Under the pieces are notes generated by a model. It had not been told where the DNA came from, ran no database searches, and worked only from the letters and a program-made list of their open reading frames with translations. A program made the translations under genes and the position numbers. A stretch of DNA of 5,171 nucleotides from JAPUDS01 sp050258575 (lineage in GTDB: Bacteria; Patescibacteriota; Saccharimonadia; Saccharimonadales; Saccharimonadaceae), in NCBI GenBank assembly GCA_050258575.1, contig JBLMYZ010000004.1, positions 1-5,171 of the forward strand. Direction: 5' to 3'. Of this stretch, positions 1-5,165 are shown one piece after another; position 1 is the first letter of the stretch, and each line of letters starts with the position of its first letter.

Positions 1-72
1 TGAATAACCCTTGCTATGTAAGATATCTATCTCGCTTCGCTCGGCATCGGTGAGCTTTGATGCTTTCTTCAT
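1..72 (-). CDS. IS30-like transposase, N-terminal fragment (runs off window)
   Basis: Reading the minus strand from an ATG at 72 gives 24 codons without a stop up to the window edge: a basic Met-Lys-Lys start, then LTDAERSEIDILHSKGYS. The pattern 'LT..ER.EI..L...G.S' is the start of the helix-turn-helix domain (HTH_38 type) that opens IS30-family transposases, where it binds the element's terminal inverted repeats; the DDE catalytic domain would lie further left, outside the window. No Shine-Dalgarno sequence precedes the ATG. A -10-like box lies 7 nt upstream, so the mRNA may be leaderless. The IS end should lie roughly within 75-170, next to or inside the RNA gene described below, but the terminal repeat cannot be confirmed without the other end. 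Another HTH protein with the same N-terminus is possible. Confidence 0.6.
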   Translation of the reverse strand, partial: MKKASKLTDAERSEIDILHSKGYS

Positions 73-79
73 AGTTCTT

Positions 80-108
80 ATTGTCTAGCATTGGGTGTCC
101 TGATTCAA
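80..108 (-). promoter_or_regulatory. possible promoter of the IS30-like gene
   Basis: On the minus strand TTGAAT (108-103) and GACAAT (85-80) are separated by 17 nt and resemble -35 and -10 boxes. The expected transcription start falls at or 1-2 nt before the ATG at 72, which would give a leaderless mRNA and agrees with the absence of a ribosome binding site. The match is by eye and moderate. Confidence 0.28.
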
Positions 109-144
109 AACGGAATGGAGGAGCTCAGTATGGAAGAGCCCCGT

Positions 145-549
145 GTGTAGCCGCTGGTACCCCGCCTCTGTCGGAGCTAGCTGTCCGCGAAAGGTTGCAG
201 GTTCGAGCCCTGTCAGTCCGACGAAAAACCCGCCAACACGCTCCTGGCAACGACGCAACAGGATTGGCGCTATGTCCGACCAGTGTAGCCACTACACTTC
301 GCCTCTCCCTTGGGCGAGAAATCGGACATCGGGATGAAGGTTATCATGGCGAACAGCAACGAAGCTGCGCCGATGTCTTTTGCTGGCCTGCGTGGGGCCG
401 CCATCCTTAAATCTTGACTTGCTTTGACCGGGGCAAGCGTTGTAGCGCAAGCTAACAACGAGAGTGTGGGGAAGCGCTCTACACGAGATGATGTGCACTT
501 GGGGTTCTAACCCCCTCGCGCCTGTCGTCTCTACCGGTCACAACTTTTA
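145..549 (+). ncRNA. structured RNA of unknown family (permuted-tmRNA-like model possible)
   Basis: No reading frame here looks like a real protein, but the plus strand folds densely and ends in a strong terminator. A distal domain is closed by TGACCGG 425-431 with CCGGTCA 534-540. It encloses a 9-bp hairpin 438-460 with a GCAA tetraloop and one bulged A, a 6-bp hairpin 461-480, and a long hairpin 485-531. A middle domain is closed by 332-336/402-406 and contains hairpins 345-375 and 385-399. Further upstream are 272-279/322-329 (8 bp) enclosing hairpins 282-298 and 299-317, and 231-236/264-269 with 242-246/259-263. Several pairs (465-476, 489-527, 492-524) are G-U only in plus-strand RNA, which sets the strand. 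An alternative long-range fold pairs 145-150/292-297, 152-157/280-285 and 170-175/275-280. I did not find the conserved cores of RNase P RNA or SRP RNA. The 5' end is unknown; the stated start is the first base of the outermost pairing. Confidence 0.5.
197..221 (+). other. tRNA-type T-arm and adjoining acceptor-like strand
   Basis: GCAGG 197-201 pairs with CCTGT 209-213 (the outer pair is G-U) around the loop TTCGAGC 202-208, which fits the canonical T-loop TTCRANY. It is followed directly, as in a tRNA, by CAGTCCG 214-220 and a discriminator-like A221; no CCA is encoded. Two partners could supply the 5' acceptor strand. CGGAATG 111-117 gives 6 of 7 pairs and would enclose a D-arm-like hairpin 120-142. 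GGATTG 261-266 gives 6 pairs including one G-U and would correspond to a circularly permuted tmRNA. The first model makes a 110-nt cloverleaf with no proper anticodon arm, so an ordinary tRNA is unlikely. A degenerate tRNA or attachment-site remnant is also possible. Confidence 0.4.
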
Positions 550-581
550 GCCCCAGCCACGCGCTGGGGCGTTTTCTTTTT
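550..581 (+). terminator. Rho-independent terminator of the structured RNA
   Basis: GCCCCAGC 550-557 and GCTGGGGC 563-570 form a perfect 8-bp GC-rich stem with a 5-nt loop (558-562), followed by GTTTTCTTTTT. On the minus strand the stem is not followed by a T-run, so it acts on plus-strand transcripts. No protein gene precedes it on that strand, which is the main argument that 145-549 encodes an RNA. It also separates that transcript from dus. Confidence 0.85.
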
Positions 582-587
582 ATGCGG

Positions 588-593
588 TAAAAT
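588..593 (+). promoter_or_regulatory. possible -10 box of dus
   Basis: TAAAAT lies 7 nt before the dus ATG. The terminator just upstream means dus needs its own promoter, and this is the only good -10 candidate. The -35 region would fall in the terminator stem (about 565-570, TGGGGC) and does not match consensus. Transcription would start at or next to the ATG, consistent with the missing Shine-Dalgarno sequence. Confidence 0.38.
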
Positions 594-600
594 AGATGTC

Positions 601-1563
601 ATGCATAGTTTTTGGAACAAGCTGCCACGGCCTTTTTTTGTACTTGCGCCAATGGAAGCAGTCACTGATGTGGTGTTCCGCCACGTAGTACGTCGCGCTG
701 GCGCGCCAGACGTATTTTTTACAGAGTTTGCTAACGCCACCGGCTGGGTACATGCTGGCGACAGAGCTATCCGCGGCAGACTTGTCAAAACCAGCGACGA
801 ACACCCCCTTGTCGCCCAGATATGGGGTGGGGAACCAGGCGACATGGAAGCCTTTGCTAAACACTGCGCCGAGCTCGGGTTCGACGGTATCGACATCAAC
901 ATGGGTTGCCCGGCGAAAAGTGCTGTCAAAAGCGGCGGCAGCGCCCTGATCCGCAAGCCAGACGTGGCGGTCGCCGCTATAGCCGCTGCCAAAACCGCAG
1001 GGCTCCCGGTTAGTGTCAAAACTCGCCTCGGTTATACGCATGTTGACGAGTGGCAAAAGTGGCTCGCGGTACTATTTGCGCAGGACCTCGCCGCCCTCAC
1101 AATCCATCTGCGGACGAAAAAAGAAATGAGCAAAGTCCCCGCTCACTACGAGCTTATATCTGAGATTAAAAAACTGCGCGACGAACGAGCGCCGCAAACA
1201 CTGCTCATCATCAACGGCGACATACGCGACCGCCAACATGGCATGGAGCTAGTAGATAAATACAAAATTGACGGAGTAATGATAGGGAGGGGAGTGTTTG
1301 CAAACCCGTTTGTCTTTAACGATCAAAAACCGGCTCAACCAAACTCCGAAAGAAGAAAAGATCTGCTCGAACTCCTCCGCTACCACCTCGACCTGTTTGA
1401 CCAGTATCAGCCCGAACTCGGACGACCTTTTGAAACCCTCAAACGGTTTTTCAAAATCTATATCCGCGATTTCGACGGAGCAAGCGACCTGCGCGAACAG
1501 CTAATGCACGCGGCTACTACCGACGAAGTGCGCGAGTTACTGCAGCGCACCACCGAAACTTAA
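601..1563 (+). CDS. dus: tRNA-dihydrouridine synthase
   Basis: This FMN enzyme uses NADPH to reduce specific uridines of tRNA, mostly in the D-loop, to dihydrouridine in the cytoplasm. The 320-residue product is a normal Dus length. The TIM-barrel part (about residues 10-240) shows APMEAVTD 16-23, the active-site motif NMGCPAKSAVKSGGS around Cys103 (the catalytic acid), SVKTRLG 138-144 with FMN-binding Lys140, His169 in IHLRT (HGR in most Dus), NGDI 205-208 and the phosphate-binding GVMIGRGVFANPF 225-237. The C-terminal helical tRNA-binding part follows (about 250-320). The start at 601 is right because the barrel begins almost at once. There is no Shine-Dalgarno sequence, only a -10-like box, so the message may be leaderless. 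The gene follows the RNA terminator, and its stop codon overlaps that of the convergent gene. The subfamily (DusA/B/C) cannot be told from the sequence alone. Confidence 0.95.
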   Translation: MHSFWNKLPRPFFVLAPMEAVTDVVFRHVVRRAGAPDVFFTEFANATGWVHAGDRAIRGRLVKTSDEHPLVAQIWGGEPGDMEAFAKHCAELGFDGIDINMGCPAKSAVKSGGSALIRKPDVAVAAIAAAKTAGLPVSVKTRLGYTHVDEWQKWLAVLFAQDLAALTIHLRTKKEMSKVPAHYELISEIKKLRDERAPQTLLIINGDIRDRQHGMELVDKYKIDGVMIGRGVFANPFVFNDQKPAQPNSERRKDLLELLRYHLDLFDQYQPELGRPFETLKRFFKIYIRDFDGASDLREQLMHAATTDEVRELLQRTTET

Positions 1564-2615
1564 GACGTTTTAACCGCGAACCTCGGCATCGAGCCATTTT
1601 CAAGCGTAGTGAGGGCTGCTTCCTGGTAGAGGAGCGCGCCAGTCAATGTTTGACGATACAGCTGCTCATCAGGTACACCATTTTCATCGGTAGATATCGC
1701 CTGAGCTATGCGCCGGATACGAGGGATATCGATCACAAACACTTCGGGTAGCGTGTCGGCTGGAATATCGGGATACTTTTGCTGAAGCATTTCCCGAAAT
1801 TTGCGCTGCGAAAACGTGTGCTGCTCATCATATGAGTAAACAATAAACGCTTCTTGGTGATCGCCGTCGAGATCTTTAACGACAGTATGCGGTCTTTCGC
1901 TTGGGTGTTTGTGCTGCCATTGTTCCATAGCGCGACGCATGGCACCGAGACGGCTCACACCTGTGCTGCCGTCAAAATAACCAGTGACGAGCGCGTCCTG
2001 CCAGCGATGCGCCACGGTGGCGATATCGTTTTGCTGGAATGTTTCACCAAGAAAGTCAAAGTGCGCCTCGACCTGGCTCGCAAGCCGTCCATGAAAACGA
2101 ACACCATTTTCCGCAATCGACACGATCGCGTCGTTACCACCGCAATCAGTTTTGTTTTCGCTACCATGAGGGCCAGTATGACTACCGCCGCACACACCGT
2201 GTGTCGCGAGCTCGAGACATGTCGTCTCAATATCGCCGTCAACATGCTCGCCGCGTTTTCCCGCTGACAAGTACGACATTATACCTGTCATTGGACCAGC
2301 TCCTGCCATTTTGGCGCGTTCATGAACATCTTGGTCGAGCACGTCATGGACAGTAAAGTGTCCTTCACCGTCAGGAAAAACGACTCGAACGGCGTGACGC
2401 CCATCCATGCAGCCGTCATCTTCTTCGGTAATCTCCGCCATACAATCGCCGTTACGAATCAGTTCGCCAGCGTATTCAAGCAAACCATCGGGGTATCTTT
2501 CCGGGCTGTAGCCGAGTTTTCCTTCGCCTGAACCGACTGCTCCAAGTTCCTGTACAAAAAACCTCACTGCTGCAGACTCCTTTCTGTCGTGTTGGGGTGT
2601 ACCGCGCGTTTCCAT
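1560..2615 (-). CDS. cadmium/zeta-type carbonic-anhydrase-like protein
   Basis: The product is 351 residues, without signal peptide or membrane segment, so probably cytoplasmic. It resembles the CDCA (zeta carbonic anhydrase) domain known from diatoms, which hydrates CO2 to bicarbonate with Cd or Zn held by Cys-His-Cys. Visible landmarks in CDCA order are CMDGR 69-73 (first Cys ligand plus the Asp71-Arg73 dyad), a Gly-rich MAGAGPMTG stretch 103-111, and HGVCGGSHTGPHG 139-151 followed by DCGGND 157-162, giving candidate ligands His146 or His150 and Cys158. A C-terminal beta segment follows (about 244-266). CxDxR with HxxC (139-142) also matches the beta-class pattern, which zeta enzymes mimic. 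The family call is from remembered motifs; catalysis is not shown, and a non-enzymatic relative is possible. It starts 2 nt after atpC with no well-placed Shine-Dalgarno sequence, so translation probably depends on reinitiation after atpC. Confidence 0.6.
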   Translation of the reverse strand: METRGTPQHDRKESAAVRFFVQELGAVGSGEGKLGYSPERYPDGLLEYAGELIRNGDCMAEITEEDDGCMDGRHAVRVVFPDGEGHFTVHDVLDQDVHERAKMAGAGPMTGIMSYLSAGKRGEHVDGDIETTCLELATHGVCGGSHTGPHGSENKTDCGGNDAIVSIAENGVRFHGRLASQVEAHFDFLGETFQQNDIATVAHRWQDALVTGYFDGSTGVSRLGAMRRAMEQWQHKHPSERPHTVVKDLDGDHQEAFIVYSYDEQHTFSQRKFREMLQQKYPDIPADTLPEVFVIDIPRIRRIAQAISTDENGVPDEQLYRQTLTGALLYQEAALTTLENGSMPRFAVKTS

Positions 2616-2617
2616 AT

Positions 2618-3043
2618 TTACAATTTCCGTCTCCGGCGATGCAGATCGGCAACCTTGAGGCGGACCATGTGGCGGTCGACGAGCTGGTGAGCTTTTTCGA
2701 GCTCAACCTGATCGGAAGCTTCGTCGCGCATTTTCAGCGCGCGTTCTAGTGCCGCCTGCGTCTCTGCTTCGACAATATCTTCGCCGTGTTCGGCCTCATC
2801 AACAAGAATCCGTACCGTCTCACCATCAATTTCGACGATCCCACCGCTGATTGCAAAGTATTCCAGCTTGTCCGCGCCGTGACCTTTTTCATAGCGCACC
2901 GTGATAACCCCTTCTTTTGCAACTGTCACAAGTGGTTCGTGATTAGGAAACACCGAAATCTCACCGTCAACCGTTGGAATGATGACCTCGTATACATCAC
3001 TGTTCAACAGCTCGCCAGTCATCGTCGTCAAGCAAAGCTTCAT
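2618..3043 (-). CDS. atpC: F1 ATP synthase subunit epsilon
   Basis: Epsilon sits on the central stalk with gamma, couples rotation to catalysis and can inhibit ATP hydrolysis. The 141-residue product has the normal length and layout. An N-terminal beta-sandwich (about 1-88) contains VDGEISVFPNHEPLVT 25-40, the family's 'G.i...p.H.pl.t' signature, and GGIVEIDGETVRILVDEAE 67-85. A C-terminal charged helical hairpin (about 90-135) ends in a run of Arg/Lys. It starts 3 nt after the atpD stop, with AAAGGA placed for ribosome binding inside the end of atpD. The order atpD-atpC is conserved in bacteria, which supports the call. Confidence 0.95.
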   Translation of the reverse strand: MKLCLTTMTGELLNSDVYEVIIPTVDGEISVFPNHEPLVTVAKEGVITVRYEKGHGADKLEYFAISGGIVEIDGETVRILVDEAEHGEDIVEAETQAALERALKMRDEASDQVELEKAHQLVDRHMVRLKVADLHRRRRKL

Positions 3044-3046
3044 CGT

Positions 3047-4417
3047 CTAATCCTTTTTCTCGCTCAACGGACCGGCAGCCATGTAGAACCAACTCTCTGG
3101 TTTCGCGTCGTATTTGCCGGCAAGGATGTCAGCACAGTCTTTGACGGTGTCTTCTAGTTTGATGTACGCGCCGGGGTTGCCGGTAAACTGTTCAGCAACA
3201 TAGAACGGCTGGGCGAGGAAACGCTGCAAGCGGCGAGCTCGCGCCACTGTCTGTTTCTGGTCATCAGACAGTTCTTCCATGCCAAGGATCGCGATGATGT
3301 CCTGCAACTCTTTGTACTGCTGTAACACGCGCTGAACTTCGCGGGCAACGTTGTAGTGCTCTTCGCCGACCACTTCCGGGTCAAGAATCGTCGAGCTGGA
3401 GTCGAGCGGGTCGACCGCCGGGTAGATGCCGATCTCCGTGAGGGCGCGGTTCAAAACAATCGTTGAGTCAAGGTGGGCGAACGTCGTTGCCGGGGCTGGG
3501 TCAGTCAAGTCGTCAGCTGGCACATACACCGCTTGAACAGAGGTGATAGACCCTTTTTTCGTACTCGTGATGCGCTCTTGTAGCTGGCCCATTTCTTGCT
3601 GCAAGTTTGGCTGGTAACCCACGGCGCTCGGCAGACGACCGAGCAGGGCAGAGACTTCTGACCCGGCCTGAGTAAAGCGGAAAATGTTGTCGATGAAAAG
3701 CAGCACGTCTTTGCCGTCGTCGCGGAAGGCTTCCGCCATGGCGAGACCGGAAAGCGCCACGCGCAAACGTGCTCCTGGCGGTTCGTTCATCTGACCGAAC
3801 ACGAAGCTGGTTTTTTCAAGCACGCCGGACTCTTTCATTTCGTAGTAGAGGTCGTTACCCTCGCGTGTGCGCTCACCAACGCCAGCAAACACCGAGTTCC
3901 CGGAGTGGAAGTTTGCGATGTTGTTGATAAGCTCTTGAATAAGCACCGTTTTACCAACACCGGCACCGCCGAACAGCCCGACTTTGCCACCTTTCGCGAT
4001 CGGGGCGATCAGGTCGATGACTTTGATACCGGTTTCGAGAATCTCGGTTTTGTTGCTTTGCTCCTCAAGCTTTGGCGGGTCACGATGAATTGGCGCTTTT
4101 TTGCCTTTTGGCGCCGGTTTGCCGTCGATCGGTTCGCCCACAACGTTAAACATACGTCCCTGCGTCTCTGCGCCGACCGGCACGGCAATCGGTGCACCCG
4201 TTGCCGTCACGTCGTCGCCGCGCTTCAGCCCATCCGTACTTTGCATCGACACACAGCGCACTGTGTGCTCGTCGAGGTGCTGCTCGACCTCGAGCGTCAC
4301 GACGTCGTCACCGCGCTTGACCGTCAGCGCGTCATACATCGCCGGCAGTTCGCCCGCGAATTCCACGTCAACCACCACGCCCACTATTTGGATAATTTTA
4401 CCAGTTTCTTCACTCAT
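3047..4417 (-). CDS. atpD: F1 ATP synthase subunit beta
   Basis: This is the catalytic subunit of the membrane-bound F1Fo ATP synthase; three copies alternate with alpha around the gamma stalk. Numbering from the chosen ATG, the 456-residue product shows a beta-barrel start (GKIIQIVGVVVDVEF 6-20), the P-loop GGAGVGKT 150-157, GERTREGNDLYYEM 181-194 with catalytic Glu182, Walker B VLLFIDNIFRFTQAGSE 238-254, the nucleotide-contacting Tyr332 in YPAVDPLDSSS, and EELSDDQ 381-387 in place of the usual DELSEED lever. An ATG at 4441 would be longer, but the strong AAGGAGG at 4423-4429 lies 5 nt before the ATG at 4417, so that start is preferred. The start overlaps the preceding small gene by 8 nt. 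No atpA or atpG is present in the window. Confidence 0.97.
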   Translation of the reverse strand: MSEETGKIIQIVGVVVDVEFAGELPAMYDALTVKRGDDVVTLEVEQHLDEHTVRCVSMQSTDGLKRGDDVTATGAPIAVPVGAETQGRMFNVVGEPIDGKPAPKGKKAPIHRDPPKLEEQSNKTEILETGIKVIDLIAPIAKGGKVGLFGGAGVGKTVLIQELINNIANFHSGNSVFAGVGERTREGNDLYYEMKESGVLEKTSFVFGQMNEPPGARLRVALSGLAMAEAFRDDGKDVLLFIDNIFRFTQAGSEVSALLGRLPSAVGYQPNLQQEMGQLQERITSTKKGSITSVQAVYVPADDLTDPAPATTFAHLDSTIVLNRALTEIGIYPAVDPLDSSSTILDPEVVGEEHYNVAREVQRVLQQYKELQDIIAILGMEELSDDQKQTVARARRLQRFLAQPFYVAEQFTGNPGAYIKLEDTVKDCADILAGKYDAKPESWFYMAAGPLSEKKD

Positions 4418-4631
4418 CATTTCCTCCTTGCTCTTCTTCATCTTTCTTTACTTCTCTATATTGCAATAGTGATGTTGCGAATCGTGCGAGCTGATTGCGG
4501 CGTTCATTTTCATCTCGCCGTCTCTGCATAATAGCTTCTTGTGTGGCCCTAAAAATACGAGCTTCATGTGCCCACTCTTCCAACCCCCATCCCGAAGTAC
4601 GTGCATCAAAATTCGGTTCATGGCGTGACAT
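4410..4631 (-). CDS. small charged helical protein, unknown function
   Basis: The product is 73 residues and I recognise no family. It is highly charged and has no membrane segment. Residues about 17-60 could form one long amphipathic helix or coiled coil (WGLEEWAHEARIF, then an Arg/Glu-rich stretch), followed by an acidic tail whose codons also carry the atpD ribosome binding site. GGAGG at 4642-4646 is 10 nt before the ATG. The start shares one base with the stop of the 20-residue frame (TAATG), and the stop lies 8 nt inside atpD (ATGAGTGA). This coupling suggests a real gene or a translational relay controlling atpD output. A role as an ATP synthase partner is only inferred from position. 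Confidence 0.6.
   Translation of the reverse strand: MSRHEPNFDARTSGWGLEEWAHEARIFRATQEAIMQRRRDENERRNQLARFATSLLQYREVKKDEEEQGGNDE
4423..4429 (-). promoter_or_regulatory. ribosome binding site that fixes the atpD start
   Basis: AAGGAGG on the minus strand is a near-perfect Shine-Dalgarno sequence. It is 5 nt from the ATG at 4417 and only 2 nt from the ATG at 4420, and it lies downstream of the ATG at 4441, so it selects 4417. It sits inside the last codons of the 73-residue gene, so ribosomes finishing that gene stop right at the atpD start. Confidence 0.8.
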
Positions 4632-4693
4632 TATTTCATCGCCTCCACACCGTTAGCTCCCGGTTTTATAGCACTAGCATTGTTACTCGCCAT
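4631..4693 (-). CDS. possible 20-residue coupling peptide
   Basis: An ATG at 4693 opens 20 codons (MASNNASAIKPGANGVEAMK) ending in TAA at 4631-4633. AAGGA at 4701-4705 lies an ideal 7 nt before the ATG. The frame overlaps the end of the membrane-protein gene by 11 nt, and its stop shares a base with the next ATG. It fills exactly the gap between two genes, so it may carry ribosomes across to the 73-residue gene. It is too short for homology, and a chance frame is possible. Confidence 0.35.
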   Translation of the reverse strand: MASNNASAIKPGANGVEAMK

Positions 4694-5165
4694 CACTGTA
4701 TCCTTCCTTTGCGTTACCAAATCTGGCTTCGAATTTACGCATTAGCCATGCATACAACAGCGGAATGCCACCCGCATAGGTGACAACGCCAACAATAATA
4801 CTCGCAATAATAACCTCTGTAAGCGCAAACGGCTTAATTTGCATAAACCTGGTTATCATCCATATAAATGCCGGCAAACAGAGTACGGCGGTAATCGTGC
4901 CAAAAGCATAGCCGCGCCAATAAATCGCCGTAATAATATGCACGACTAATTGGAACGTGAACACTACTGTCGCTGCCAGCCACACCAACCAGACAATGTG
5001 GTTGTCTTGCCACAATGCAAAGTAGCTAATGGCCGCCAATACTACAAACAATACCGTTACCGCAAGCGTAAAACCGGCACTGCCAACACTTTTTAGCACT
5101 GGCGCAATACACAACGCTGCTTTTTTTGGCAAGCGCTGCAAAATTTTGGTCCGATTTTTACGCAT
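4683..5165 (-). CDS. four-helix membrane protein, unknown function
   Basis: The product is 160 residues with a basic N-terminus (MRKNRTKILQRLPKK) and four hydrophobic segments at about 31-52, 56-80, 86-107 and 115-141. By the positive-inside rule both ends should be cytoplasmic. I see no catalytic motif. The His/Tyr-Gly-Thr pattern around residues 76-93 faintly recalls the HXXEE membrane family, but the HxxEE motif itself is missing, so I do not name it. It is not the ATP synthase a, c or b subunit: it lacks the a-subunit Arg helix, and its size and topology do not fit c or b. Only 6 nt precede the ATG in the window, so a start further upstream cannot be excluded. It is the first visible gene of the string leading to atpD and overlaps the next small frame by 11 nt. 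Confidence 0.7.
   Translation of the reverse strand: MRKNRTKILQRLPKKAALCIAPVLKSVGSAGFTLAVTVLFVVLAAISYFALWQDNHIVWLVWLAATVVFTFQLVVHIITAIYWRGYAFGTITAVLCLPAFIWMITRFMQIKPFALTEVIIASIIVGVVTYAGGIPLLYAWLMRKFEARFGNAKEGYSDGE

Noticed and set aside
150..166. T-box-like GGTACC wording
   Set aside because: No aminoacyl-tRNA synthetase or amino-acid gene follows, and the typical stem I and antiterminator context is not visible.
224..269. Minus-strand terminator: 231-236/264-269 stem followed by GGTTTTT on the minus strand
   Set aside because: The stem is interrupted by a 5-nt bulge and a 12-nt loop, and no minus-strand gene ends here. It remains a weak possibility for stopping antisense transcripts before the IS.
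81..410. 109-residue plus-strand reading frame over the RNA region
   Set aside because: Its composition is unlike the real genes here, there is no good ribosome binding site, and it overlaps strongly paired RNA elements; treated as a chance frame.
111..549. RNase P RNA or SRP RNA
   Set aside because: The invariant P4 core of RNase P RNA (GGAAAGTCC-type) and the SRP GGAAGGAAGCAGC-type loop are absent on both strands.
531..1056. Minus-strand frames of about 160 residues
   Set aside because: They are antisense shadows of dus; no start signals and no recognisable domain.
4418..4441. Longer atpD start (Met at 4441)
   Set aside because: The strong Shine-Dalgarno sequence lies downstream of that ATG, and the extra residues precede the normal beginning of beta subunits.
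3905..4531. 208-residue plus-strand frame
   Set aside because: It lies antisense to atpD and its product has the His/Arg-rich look of an antisense shadow.
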